This document shows, one piece after another, positions 53,388 to 61,775 of a DNA stretch of 64,000 nt. A program made the position numbers and the translations under genes. Position 1 is the stretch's first letter, and every line of letters starts with the position of its first letter. Location of the stretch: positions 1 through 64,000 of the forward strand of contig CBDCYN010000029.1 of NCBI GenBank assembly GCA_965224205.1. Direction: 5' to 3'. The notes below the pieces were generated by a model. The model had not been told where the DNA came from, made no database searches, and was given only the letters and a program-made list of their open reading frames with translations. The DNA comes from CBDCYN01 sp965224205 (GTDB lineage Bacteria; Planctomycetota; Phycisphaerae; Phycisphaerales; Phycisphaeraceae).

Positions 53388-54455
53388 ATGCCGACGCAGC
53401 CCCTTCTCATTCTGCTCGTAGAAGATGATGACCTCGACCGGGAGCAGGTTCATCGGATGGTGGACGGCCAGTGGCGTGTGGCCGACGCGGGCACGGCCCA
53501 GGAAGCGGAAAGACAGCTTCAGCAACAGAAGCCCGACTGTGTGTTGCTGGACTTCCAGTTGCCGGACACGGATGGGATACACATGCTGCCGCGGTTTGTT
53601 GAGCGTGACGTGCCGGTGGTGATGATGACCGGCCATGGCGATGAACAAACCGCGGTCGAGGCGATGAAACAAGGAGCGTATGACTATCTGCCGAAGAAGA
53701 ACCTGGCGATCGATTCACTGCGTCGGGCTGTCACCGGCGCGGTGGAAAGGGCCGCGCTCCAAAGAAAATTGAAGGACCAGCAAGAGGAACTGCGGATGTT
53801 TGCGTCCGTCGCGGCCCATGACCTCAAGGCCCCACTGAGGACGGTGATTCAGTTCTCAAACTTTTTAGAACAAGAAATCCAAGAAGAGAATTATGCGAAG
53901 GTCCAGGAATACTGCCAGCGACTCCAGGACGCTGGCCAGCGGATGAATCACCTCGTCGACGCCCTGCTTGAGTATTCCAGGACGGGCAGGAGCGGGGCGA
54001 CGTTCGAACCGGTGGATCTGAACGACGTCGTCCGTGAAGCGCGCGCCTGGTGTGAAACGATGATCCAAGACAGCCATGGACGGGTTGAGGCCCAACAGCT
54101 ACCCAAAGTCCACGGGGACCGGACGGGGTTGTGCCAGCTTTTTCAGAACCTCGTGGCCAACGGGCTTAAGTTTTGTCCCAAAGACAGACACCCGTGCATC
54201 CGGATATCGGCTCAACAACAAGGCGATACGTGGGAACTAAGGGTGCAGGACAACGGCATCGGCATCAGCTCGGACTCTTTTGAGAAGGTCTTCCAGCCAT
54301 TTTGTCGGCTCAATTCCAGGTCAGAATATGACGGAACCGGCCTGGGGCTGGCCCTGTGTAAGAAGGTCATCGACCAACATGGTGGGAGGATATGGGTTGA
54401 GTCGGAAAACGGCCAGGGCAGTACGTTCTGTTTCACGTTACCCGCTAGTCCATAG
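53388..54455 (+). CDS. Receiver-histidine kinase hybrid (receiver first)
   Basis: A 355-residue soluble protein: an N-terminal receiver (about 5-120) with Asp55 in CVLLDFQLPDTDG, then HisKA with His144 in SVAAHDLKAPLRT, then HATPase_c (NLVANGLKFCPK, QDNGIGI, GTGLGLALCKK). It has no sensor or membrane segment, so its input is probably phosphotransfer or protein contact. It starts 2 bases after the upstream regulator's stop. The order membrane sensor, CHASE kinase, receiver, receiver-kinase suggests a phosphorelay; the final output gene is not in the cluster. Confidence 0.92.
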   Translation: MPTQPLLILLVEDDDLDREQVHRMVDGQWRVADAGTAQEAERQLQQQKPDCVLLDFQLPDTDGIHMLPRFVERDVPVVMMTGHGDEQTAVEAMKQGAYDYLPKKNLAIDSLRRAVTGAVERAALQRKLKDQQEELRMFASVAAHDLKAPLRTVIQFSNFLEQEIQEENYAKVQEYCQRLQDAGQRMNHLVDALLEYSRTGRSGATFEPVDLNDVVREARAWCETMIQDSHGRVEAQQLPKVHGDRTGLCQLFQNLVANGLKFCPKDRHPCIRISAQQQGDTWELRVQDNGIGISSDSFEKVFQPFCRLNSRSEYDGTGLGLALCKKVIDQHGGRIWVESENGQGSTFCFTLPASP

Positions 54456-54492
54456 TCAACCTTCTTAAAATGGACCGCTGGTGCCCCGGGAG

Positions 54493-54598
54493 GGTTGTCC
54501 TGTAGAGGTAAGGAGGCGTAAGAAGGGGTTGGTCCACCGAAATCCTTAGCTGCGGGCTGACAGACCGCAGCGAGAGACTGCTAAAACCCCCGATCCTT
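54493..54598 (+). repeat. Dispersed repeat, family 2 copy 2
   Basis: Shares GGTTGTCCTGTAG-GGTAAGGA and ACCGAAA-CTTAGCTG-GGGC with 15953-16064, ending in a GCTGCGG / CCGCAGC hairpin. It directly adjoins a family 3 fragment. Confidence 0.7.
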
Positions 54599-54601
54599 AC
54601 C

Positions 54602-54637
54602 GATACCCGAAGCGGTATTTTGATACGCGATGCGTAG
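54602..54637 (-). repeat. Dispersed repeat, family 3 copy C (head only)
   Basis: Minus strand TACGCATCGCGTATCAAAAT then ACCGCTTCGGG. It is truncated where the family 2 repeat begins. Confidence 0.7.
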
Positions 54638-54691
54638 GCGATCCATCCACTTTGGCAGATACCCGAACTGATCGCTATCGAGGCAATGGGC

Positions 54692-55634
54692 ATGAAAAAA
54701 AATCGTCGTGATCGGCAACGCGCGGTTCGTGGTCGACTGCTTAGCGGTGATGGGCCGCACCCCCGGGTCGGATGTGAAGCTGGTCATCTCTGATCCCGAA
54801 CTGCGGACCATGGGCGGCTTGGTGCAGCGTTACTGTCAGCAGCGCGACCTGCCTTATCTTGAAACCACCCAGGTCAACGCCGATGAGACCCTCGCCGCCG
54901 TCGAGGCAACCGAGCCCGACTACCTCATCAGTGTTTACAACATGCGGATCCTCAAGAAGCGACTGCTGTCGATCCCGAAGCTGGGGTGCGTGAACTACCA
55001 CAACAGCCTGCTGCCTCGGTACCGCGGGGTGAACATCTACTCCTGGGCGATCATCAACGGTGAGAAACAGCACGGGGTGACGTGGCACATGGTCGACGAA
55101 GGGATCGACACCGGGGACATCCTCGGCCAGAAACCGTTCGCCTTGGCCGACGACGAGACCCCGTTCACCATGGCCCGCAAGTGCTTCAAGGCCGGGGTCG
55201 AGCTGCTCGGGGAGATCCTCGCACCGTTCCTGCGTGGCGAGCTTCAACCCAAACCCCAGGACCACACCCAGGCCACTTACTTCTCATTCAAGGACACACC
55301 CAACGACGGGCGGATCGACTTCACCTGGCCGTTCGAACGGATCGAGCGTCTCGTGCGCGGCCTGGACTTCCGGCCGATCGAAAACACCCTCGCTTACCCC
55401 ACCGCAAGCGTGAACGGTACCACGTTTCATCCTCAGAAGGTCACGTATCGATCGACGGGATCTAGGCAGGGCCAACCCGGGGAAGTTGATTCAGTGGATG
55501 ACGAGGCCGTGACCGTTCTCATCGGCGACGGGTGGATGGAGATGACGGATTTTCTAGATTCTGATCATGAACCCATTGCCGCGGGGCAATTGATCAACCG
55601 GCTGGGGATCCGGGTCGGGGACCAGCTTGAATGA
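54692..55634 (+). pseudogene. Formyltransferase-family gene with a start-proximal A8 frameshift
   Basis: The product resembles methionyl-tRNA/UDP-sugar formyltransferases. The catalytic region is NYHNSLLPRYRGVNIYSWAIINGE, HGVTWHMVDEGIDTGDIL (Asn, His, Asp present), and a C-terminal OB-like part follows (DGRIDFTWPFERIERLVRGLDF). After ATG at 54692 come eight As. With seven, the start would read MKKIVVIGNARF, the expected beginning. With eight, the frame is lost and TGA overlaps the ATG. Translation could still start at GTG 54708, or slippage on A8 could rescue it. It converges on the Dlt-like operon, ending 22 bases from the decarboxylase stop. Confidence 0.75.
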
Positions 55635-55655
55635 CACGCCCCACCGGGTGTCACG

Positions 55656-56873
55656 TCAATCCACGATTTCTGTGACGACCTCGCCCCCGCGCGTCTCGAC
55701 GATGATCTCCTTAGGCGGGTCGTGGCTGATAAAGTGAATCGGGCTGGCCGACAGGCCGTACGCCCCGCTACAGTGGACCGCGATGACGTCCCCGACGTCC
55801 AGGCCGTCCATCTTCACACCGTGGCCGAGGGTATCGATCGTGGTGCACAGCGGGCCGACCAGCTCGAACGCTTCGGTCGGGGCATCGGGCGGAGAATCGG
55901 TGACCTTGAACATCCGGTAGTTGCGGTGGATCACGCTGCCGAAATGGCCGCAGGCGCCCAGGTGGTGGTTCATCCCCCCGTCGCAGATGCAGATCGTGGT
56001 CCCGCGCGAGTGTTTCTTAGCGATCACGCTTGTGAGGTAGATCCCCGCCTCGCCCACGAGATACCGGCCCAGCTCGAGGACGAGGGTCGCGTTGGCGAAC
56101 TTCGGGTCGGCTTTGAGGGCGTCGAGCTGCGGGTTGATCCGGGCAGCGACCTGAGACAGATCGGCCGCCTCGTCGTTCTCGTAGTAAGGGATCCCGATCC
56201 CCGCGCCGAAGACGAGCTTACTGGGCTTGAGGTCATGGGACTGGCACATCCGCTGGAAAAGCTCGATGAAGATCTCGTAGTTCTCTGCGATCGAATCGGC
56301 CTTGAGGCACTGGGTGCCCGAGTAGATGTGGAACCCGACGATCTTGAGGTGTTCCAGCCCTAGGATCTCTTCGAGGCCCGGGCCGATCTCTTCTTCATCG
56401 ATCCCGAACTGCGACGGCTTGCTGGCCATGTTGACCCCGAAGCCGCGCGGGATCCGCTTCGGGGCCACGCGTATGAGGATGTCCTGCGTGACGCCTTGTT
56501 GCTGGGCAATCCGGTTGGCGATCATCGCCTCGGGCAGGGACTCGACGATCAGTTCACCCACCTGCCTGCGGACCGCTTCCTCGATTTCTGCGGGGCGTTT
56601 GCCCGGGCCGGTGAAGCTGATCCGCTGTGTTGGCCAGCCCGCGTCGATCGCTTGTTTCAACTCGCCCCCGGAGGAGATGTCCAGCCCGTGGACATGGTCC
56701 CGCATCCAGGACAACAGCGATCTGTTCGGGTTGCTCTTGACGGCGTAGCTGAGATCGAACCGGCCGCCGAAGTGATCCGCTAACGCCTCGACCCGCGCGC
56801 GCACGTCGTCGAGGAAGTAGACGTAGCACGGCGTGCCGTGTTCTTGGCTGATCTGTTGGAGCAGGGTCTTCAA
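55656..56873 (-). CDS. PLP-dependent decarboxylase (alanine-racemase-fold, DapDC/ODC type)
   Basis: A 405-residue fold-III PLP enzyme. The N-terminal barrel has the PLP Lys46 in LSYAVKSNPNRSL, then GLDISSGGELK and HIYSGTQ, and the glycine loop GAGIGIPYY. The C-terminal domain has DGGMNHHL and CTTIDTLGHGV. It most resembles the decarboxylases that sit beside AMP-ligase and carrier-protein genes in exosortase-A loci, so the substrate need not be diaminopimelate. It starts with TTG at 56873 (GAGGAAG upstream). Last gene of the operon, 18 bases after the carrier protein's true stop. Confidence 0.87.
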   Translation of the reverse strand: MKTLLQQISQEHGTPCYVYFLDDVRARVEALADHFGGRFDLSYAVKSNPNRSLLSWMRDHVHGLDISSGGELKQAIDAGWPTQRISFTGPGKRPAEIEEAVRRQVGELIVESLPEAMIANRIAQQQGVTQDILIRVAPKRIPRGFGVNMASKPSQFGIDEEEIGPGLEEILGLEHLKIVGFHIYSGTQCLKADSIAENYEIFIELFQRMCQSHDLKPSKLVFGAGIGIPYYENDEAADLSQVAARINPQLDALKADPKFANATLVLELGRYLVGEAGIYLTSVIAKKHSRGTTICICDGGMNHHLGACGHFGSVIHRNYRMFKVTDSPPDAPTEAFELVGPLCTTIDTLGHGVKMDGLDVGDVIAVHCSGAYGLSASPIHFISHDPPKEIIVETRGGEVVTEIVD

Positions 56874-56891
56874 CGGTGGCTTCCTCAGATT

Positions 56892-57179
56892 TATTCAGCC
56901 TGGGCTTCGGCGAACGCGAGATCTTCCCGACCGAGTCGAGGTTGTCGAGGTTCACATCGCTGGGGTTCATCTTGAACCCGCCTCGGTCTCGATGAACATG
57001 ATCAGGTCGACCATGCTAAACGAGTCGAGCAGGCCGCTCGAGAACAGCTCGGTGTCGTCGCTGGTGATCTGGGCGGGGTCGATGCCCTGCTTTTCTTCTA
57101 GATAAGTGATGATGTGCTCGTCCGTGTGAGGGCCATGGGGTCTTGCCTCCAATTGAGTGCTTTGGTGAAGCGTGTTCAT
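56892..57179 (-). pseudogene. Acyl/peptidyl carrier protein with two single-base deletions
   Basis: The N-terminal 70 residues read correctly, with the phosphopantetheine Ser53 in SSGLLDSFSMVDLIMFIETEAG. The frame then shifts. In the next frame follows MNPSDVNLDNLDSVGKI, and after a second shift AFAEAQAE and a stop at 56892, giving a normal ~95-residue carrier. As sequenced the product ends early at 56967. The ATG at 57179 directly follows the ligase stop, so the two are coupled, as DltA and DltC are in Gram-positive bacteria. Confidence 0.75.
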
Positions 57180-58750
57180 TTAGATGGGGTTGGTGTTATT
57201 TACGCACGTTTTGACGATCGTGGGCCGGTCGAGCTTGCCGCTGCCGGTCCGTGGCATCTGCCCCTCCCACACGTGAATCTCACGCGGGGCCATGTAGTGG
57301 GCATGTTCTGCCGGCAATAGTTGAGTAGCTGTGGTGTCTCGAGCGGTTGACCATCGAGCGGGGTGACCGCAATCTCCACCGCCTGGCCCAGTAGCTCGTC
57401 CTCTGCCCCGAACGCGACGACGTGGGACACCATCCCCGACTTCGAGACGATGTCCTCCACCTCGGTGGGGCTGATGCGGAACCCGCTGGACTTGATCATC
57501 GCGTCCTTGCGGCTGACGAACCAGTAGTACCCGTCTTCATCGATCCGTACTAGATCCCCGCTGTAGCAGACTTTTTCGTCGCCGATCAGGTGCTTGAGCT
57601 GTGGGCAGGGGCGGATTTTTTCAGCGGTGATGTCGGGCCGGCCCCAATACCCGAGGCTCACGAGGCTGCCGCGGTGGACCAGCTCGCCTTGTTGACCCGG
57701 GCCGCACACGCCGTTCTCCTCGTCAACGATATAAGTTTCCACGTTCGGGATCGCTCGGCCCATCGACCCGGCTTTTTCATCGTAGAGTTCCGGCGGCAGG
57801 AATGTCGAGCGGAACGCCTCGGTCAGGCCGTACATCAGGTAGATCTCGACCCGGGGAACACCTTGGCATCTGTTCGAGCGTGTTGCCGGGATCTTGCCCC
57901 CGGAATTGGTGATGTACCGCAGGTCCGGCAGGGTGGTGGGGACCTCGCCGAGGTAAAGCACGACCGGGATCCAAGCCGGGGGCACCGCGGCGAACCCGGT
58001 GATCTTTTCCTTCACCAGGTTTTTGACGATCTCAGCGGGCATCATCACGTTCTGGACCACGATCGTGCCGCCGACGAGGCACATCGTTGTGAGCTGGTTG
58101 AGGCCGTAGTCGAAGCTAAACGGCAGCAGGCTCAGCAGCCGGTCGTCGGGGCGGTTCTTGACATATTCAGCCACGCTCCGCGCCCCGTTGAGCAGGTTCA
58201 GGTTGCTGAGCATCACGCCCTTGGGCTGGCCGGTCGAGCCGGAGGTATATAGCAAGGCCGCCAGGTCGGTGTCGATGCCCTGTCGAGGAGGAGGGTTGAG
58301 ATCGGTCGGCAGCTGCGACCAGGAAGCCATGATCGCGTCGTCGGGGGCTTTGCCTTTGACGACCACGTGCTTGAGCGTCTCGGGCTTGTCCGCCTTGGCC
58401 AGGTCTGCCGCGGGTCGTGAGTCCATGATCAACGCCTTGACCTGACAATCGCGTAAGACGTAATCGAGCTGATGGGTCGTCCACTGGTGATTGATGTTGA
58501 CCACCACCGCCCCGATTCTCGCGGCGGCGAACATGGCCACGACCTCTTCGATGCTTTTGCGCAGGTGCACGCCCACGCGGTCGCCCCGCTTGACCCCGCG
58601 GTCGGCCAGGTAGGCGCCCAGGGCGTCGGCCTGCTGGGCTAAATCGGCGTAGGTGGCCTGGCGGGGGCCATCGACCACAGCGGTGTGATCGGCGCGGTGA
58701 TCGAGGTTCTTGCCCAGCAAGTCGTAAAAGATGATTTCATGTCGGTACAT
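57180..58750 (-). pseudogene. AMP-forming acyl/amino-acyl ligase with frameshifts
   Basis: An ANL-superfamily ligase that would adenylate an acyl or amino acid and load the carrier protein. The P-loop is LLYTSGSTGQPKGVML, A5 is IYLMYGLTEAFRS and A7 is YSGDLVRID. Near 57300 one base is missing. The alternative frame continues HYMAPREIHVWEGQMPRTGSGKLDRP with the catalytic Lys, ending at TAA 57180. Around 57845-57895 three more one-base losses cancel out, garbling about 12 residues. ATG 58750 with AGG upstream is chosen. It resembles exosortase-A-associated ligases. Confidence 0.8.
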
Positions 58751-58831
58751 CAAGGACCTCAATATGATTCAATAACGGCCATTACGCTTCCTTCCTATAG
58801 CGCAAATCCGCCGCCGTTGGGAGTGTGAGTT

Positions 58832-58913
58832 GGGTGCCACTGGCGGCTTGTCCACCAGTACAAATCCCCGAGTTTTGGCCATCGCACTGGCAGACAAGCC
58901 GCCAGTGGCACCC
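58832..58913. repeat. Dispersed long palindrome, family 1 copy 2
   Basis: Arms 58832-58859 and 58885-58913, beginning GGGTGCCACTGGCGGCTTGT, pair with few mismatches. It lies between the MBOAT and ligase genes inside the putative operon and could affect readthrough or mRNA stability. Confidence 0.8.
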
Positions 58914-58949
58914 GATCCACGGCTGAGGCATACCTTCTCACACCTATTC

Positions 58950-60144
58950 TTACCCCGGGGAACGCAGGAACAACATCGTGGCCAAGACCCGGAAGCTGTC
59001 GAGGACGCTACCCTTGGCGTGCACCACCGTAAACACAAACCCTCCGGTGATAAACAAAAACGTTATCGGCACACAAGTATATTTCCATACGGGTCGATCG
59101 AAAAACTTCCACTTTTTCTGGCGTCGCCACCGGCCCCACGATTGGTAGGCCACCAGCCCCGTGGCGTGCCAGACGCCCCACATCACCCAGTTGAGCGACC
59201 CCGCGTGCCACAGGCCCATCAAGATAAACGTCGCGTACGCTGCCAGGTAAGGGTTGCGACGCAGCCCCAGCACCGGCATGTAGATGTACGACATGCACCA
59301 GTTGGCCAGGGTCATGTGCCAGCGTTTCCAGAAGTCGGTGATATTGCTCGCGAAGATCGGCCAGTTGAAGTTTTCCTGAATCTTAAGGCCCATCAGCCGG
59401 CTGGTGCCGATCGCGATGTCGCTGTACGCGCTGAAATCCAGGTACATGATCAGGTACGACACGATCATGTACCGCCACAGGGTCGCGGCGCCCAATGCGG
59501 GGTCTTGGGCGATCTGCCACATCTCGGCGGGCCCCCAGCAGCAGGACCAGGAACATATCCGCAACGACAAGCTTCTTGATCAGGCCGTGGATGATCCGCG
59601 TCAAGCCCTCGACGAGCGACTCGCGAGTCCAGTGGTGTTCGCGTTGGGCTAGGAAATGATCGAACCGCTCGATCGGCCCGGCGGTGAAGATCGGGAACAG
59701 GAACACATAACACAAGAACGCCGATAGGGACCGGTCTTTGATGTTGCCTCGCCCCACCTCCACGGCGTAGTGGATCAGCTTGAACGTGAAGTAGCTGATC
59801 CCGATCGGGATGACCACGTTCTTTTCGACCTCGGTCGAGGCCAAAGCCGCGATCAGCGGCGGGACGTACTTGTAATACGACAGGTATCCCAGGATCCCCA
59901 CCGTCAGCAACGGCACGACCCAACGCCTGGCCCCCTCCTTGCCCGCCCGCGGCGCCAAGATAAAGAACAACACGGACCAGCCCACCAACACCGGGAGATA
60001 GGTCGGGTGCAGCCGGTATAGGTCCTTGAACAGGTACGCCAACGACACCGCCGCTAAAAACCCCAGCCGCACACGGTGCGGGATCGCCCAGAACACCACG
60101 ACCGCGACCCCGAGGACCGCCCAGTATGTCGGGGCCTGGATCAA
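58950..60144 (-). pseudogene. MBOAT acyltransferase (DltB/AlgI-like) with one frameshift
   Basis: A ~400-residue multi-spanning O-acyltransferase. The first frame (from 60144) gives IQAPTYWAVLGVAVVVFWAIPHR, FFxLAPRAGKEG, YYKYVPP, IGISYFTFKLIHYAVEV and FPIFTAGPIERFDHF. The second frame gives WRYMIVSYLIMYLDFSAYSDIAIGTSRLMG, FWKRWHMTL and the catalytic-His region LMGLWHAGSLNWVMWG. They join near 59530, where GGGGG with one G fewer restores LLGPAEMWQIAQ. TTG 60144 is the likely start. These enzymes move acyl groups across the inner membrane onto envelope polymers. Confidence 0.85.
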
Positions 60145-60281
60145 GGGGCGTACCTCATGGTTACCTCATGCCCATCTCGAAGGTGGGGGCCGTGGGCCTC
60201 GCAGGGGTCATGACGTAAACGTGTGCGGCTCTCCATGGTGTTTGTCTGCTGCGACTGATTCATACGTCTTGGCCCGTTCGG

Positions 60282-60312
60282 GTGCAACTGGCTGACAAGC
60301 CGCCAGTTGCAC
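60282..60312. repeat. Dispersed palindrome, family 1 copy 3 (short)
   Basis: GTGCAACTGGC and GCCAGTTGCAC pair as an 11-bp stem around TGACAAGCC. It resembles the right arm of copy 2 and lies between the microprotein and MBOAT genes. Confidence 0.7.
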
Positions 60313-60337
60313 ACTCACTGGGATCCTGAGGCAAAGC

Positions 60338-60469
60338 CTAAAACCCCTGATATTGAAACACCGTCGCCCCGCTGATCTCGCCAAAGAGCTTAAGCAGAGC
60401 TTGAAACAATAACACCCCCAGGACCAACCCCTGGACCGTCACCCCGATGTAACGCGCCAGCTTGATCAT
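60338..60469 (-). CDS. DltX-like membrane microprotein, copy 2
   Basis: A 43-residue single-helix membrane protein: MIKLARYIG, a hydrophobic stretch of about 20 residues, a short polar part, and the C-terminus TVFQYQGF. The same ending, VFQYQGF, occurs in the other microprotein at 61647. Small DltX proteins of Dlt systems likewise end in a Tyr-containing aromatic motif proposed to carry the acyl group. It starts in an ATGA overlap with the SGNH gene upstream and precedes the MBOAT gene. Confidence 0.75.
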   Translation of the reverse strand: MIKLARYIGVTVQGLVLGVLLFQALLKLFGEISGATVFQYQGF

Positions 60470-61584
60470 GGGGCCTCCCCCTGCGTCGTGTCCCCCGCCA
60501 GAAGCGGCATGAGGTGATCCGCCAATAGTCCGGTCGCCCGCGACACCGCTTCGGGCGAGGTCAGGTGCGCATAATCAAAATAATCCCCCTCGGTGATCTG
60601 CGCTTCGTTCACAACGTCCCAGAATAGCAGGCCGTGGTCATCGGCGAACCGATGCATCCGTTGACGGTGTTCTCGCCACATCGGCTCATGGTTGAAGTCG
60701 GCTACGAACCGCGGGTTGATCGGGGAATCCAGCAGAACGAGCTTAAGCTGTGTCCCTTTTAGCCGCTCCACGATCCGCTCCAGCACGGCCACGTTATCCT
60801 CGACACACGACGCGTACTGGACGATCCGCTCGCTGTACGGCCCGCCCCCCCAACGCTGAACGTAAGGCGACGTGTCAGGCCCAAGAAACGGCATGGGCTC
60901 CATCTCCATGGGAACCCGGTGGATGCGAGTCAACCAGGTGCTAGCACGCGAGACAAAGAACGCGTAATTGTCTAGAAAATAATTCCCGAACCGACGGGCC
61001 GGCGTGAGGCCAGCCGCCTCGACCTCATCGTCGAACGCGTCCGACCGGACGCCCAGATGAGGATTCGACACCAACTCCGCTAGATATTCATGGTCATACG
61101 CATACGGCGACAACCCCGCCTCAACCACCACAATGCCCCTGGCCGTTTTCGGGATCAGATCCACCAACGCAACCATCTCCCAGATACTCTGCCGGGGTGT
61201 GGTGAATTTATACACCACAGCCGGGGGTTGGGCGCGGGTATGCAGCTGCTGTTCGAGGCTGCGGGCATCGATCAGAGCCAAGATCGAAGACCCCCCCAAG
61301 ATCGCCACGATCGGCTCTTGAGTCCCGCCCATCTTCGCCATCGTCATCGCCTCAGACGTAACAAACATCTCACGGTCAAACGGGTGCAACGCCAGGTACC
61401 CGTCGCCGCCGTGCATCATCCATGTCTTGAGGAACCCCACCATCGCGATCACACCCGCCACGTTGATCACCACCGCGAGGATCACCGCGCCCAGCGACGG
61501 CCGCGTGGCCCCGTGCCAGAAAGCCTCAACGACCTGACGGGCCGATACCCCAGCCGGGATGGACACCTGCGCCCCGTCCCTCAT
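60466..61584 (-). CDS. SGNH-type membrane protein (DltD/AlgJ-like), copy 2
   Basis: A 372-residue protein with one N-terminal membrane helix (about 32-53) and a periplasmic SGNH-like domain. The nucleophile position is Ser99 in AILGGSSILALID (GDS changed to GGS), and the DxxH pair is Asp337/His340 in FDYAHLTSPEA. The N-terminus FWHGATRPS matches FWxxxWHGASRAS of the copy at 61772. ATG 61584 is selected because GGGAG lies upstream and longer extensions look non-coding. DltD- or AlgJ-like proteins hand acyl groups to the extracellular polymer. Coupled to the microprotein by ATGA. Confidence 0.82.
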   Translation of the reverse strand: MRDGAQVSIPAGVSARQVVEAFWHGATRPSLGAVILAVVINVAGVIAMVGFLKTWMMHGGDGYLALHPFDREMFVTSEAMTMAKMGGTQEPIVAILGGSSILALIDARSLEQQLHTRAQPPAVVYKFTTPRQSIWEMVALVDLIPKTARGIVVVEAGLSPYAYDHEYLAELVSNPHLGVRSDAFDDEVEAAGLTPARRFGNYFLDNYAFFVSRASTWLTRIHRVPMEMEPMPFLGPDTSPYVQRWGGGPYSERIVQYASCVEDNVAVLERIVERLKGTQLKLVLLDSPINPRFVADFNHEPMWREHRQRMHRFADDHGLLFWDVVNEAQITEGDYFDYAHLTSPEAVSRATGLLADHLMPLLAGDTTQGEAP

Positions 61585-61646
61585 GGGAAAGCCACTCCCG
61601 CCCCGGTCACATCGTTTCTTGACACTGGACCCACCCTCGACATCGA

Positions 61647-61775
61647 CTAAAAACCCTGGTACTGAAACACCCTCGCCCCACCGACCATCCCCGCCAGCCG
61701 CACCAGCGCGATGAACAGCAACAGCCCCAAAACCACCGCTTGCAACACAACCCCGATCCAGCGTCCGAGGCTCAT
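61647..61775 (-). CDS. DltX-like membrane microprotein, copy 1
   Basis: A 42-residue single-helix membrane protein: MSLGRWIGVVLQAVVLGLLL, then FIALVRLAGMVGGA and the end RVFQYQGF. It is homologous in layout and ending to the 43-residue protein at 60338, though the middle differs. It begins in an ATGA overlap with the upstream SGNH gene, so each microprotein is paired with its own SGNH protein. Confidence 0.75.
   Translation of the reverse strand: MSLGRWIGVVLQAVVLGLLLFIALVRLAGMVGGARVFQYQGF

Noticed and set aside
58769..59038. An 89-codon minus-strand frame containing a LVDKPPVAP-type peptide
   Set aside because: It overlaps the MBOAT 3' end out of frame and is formed by the family 1 palindrome.
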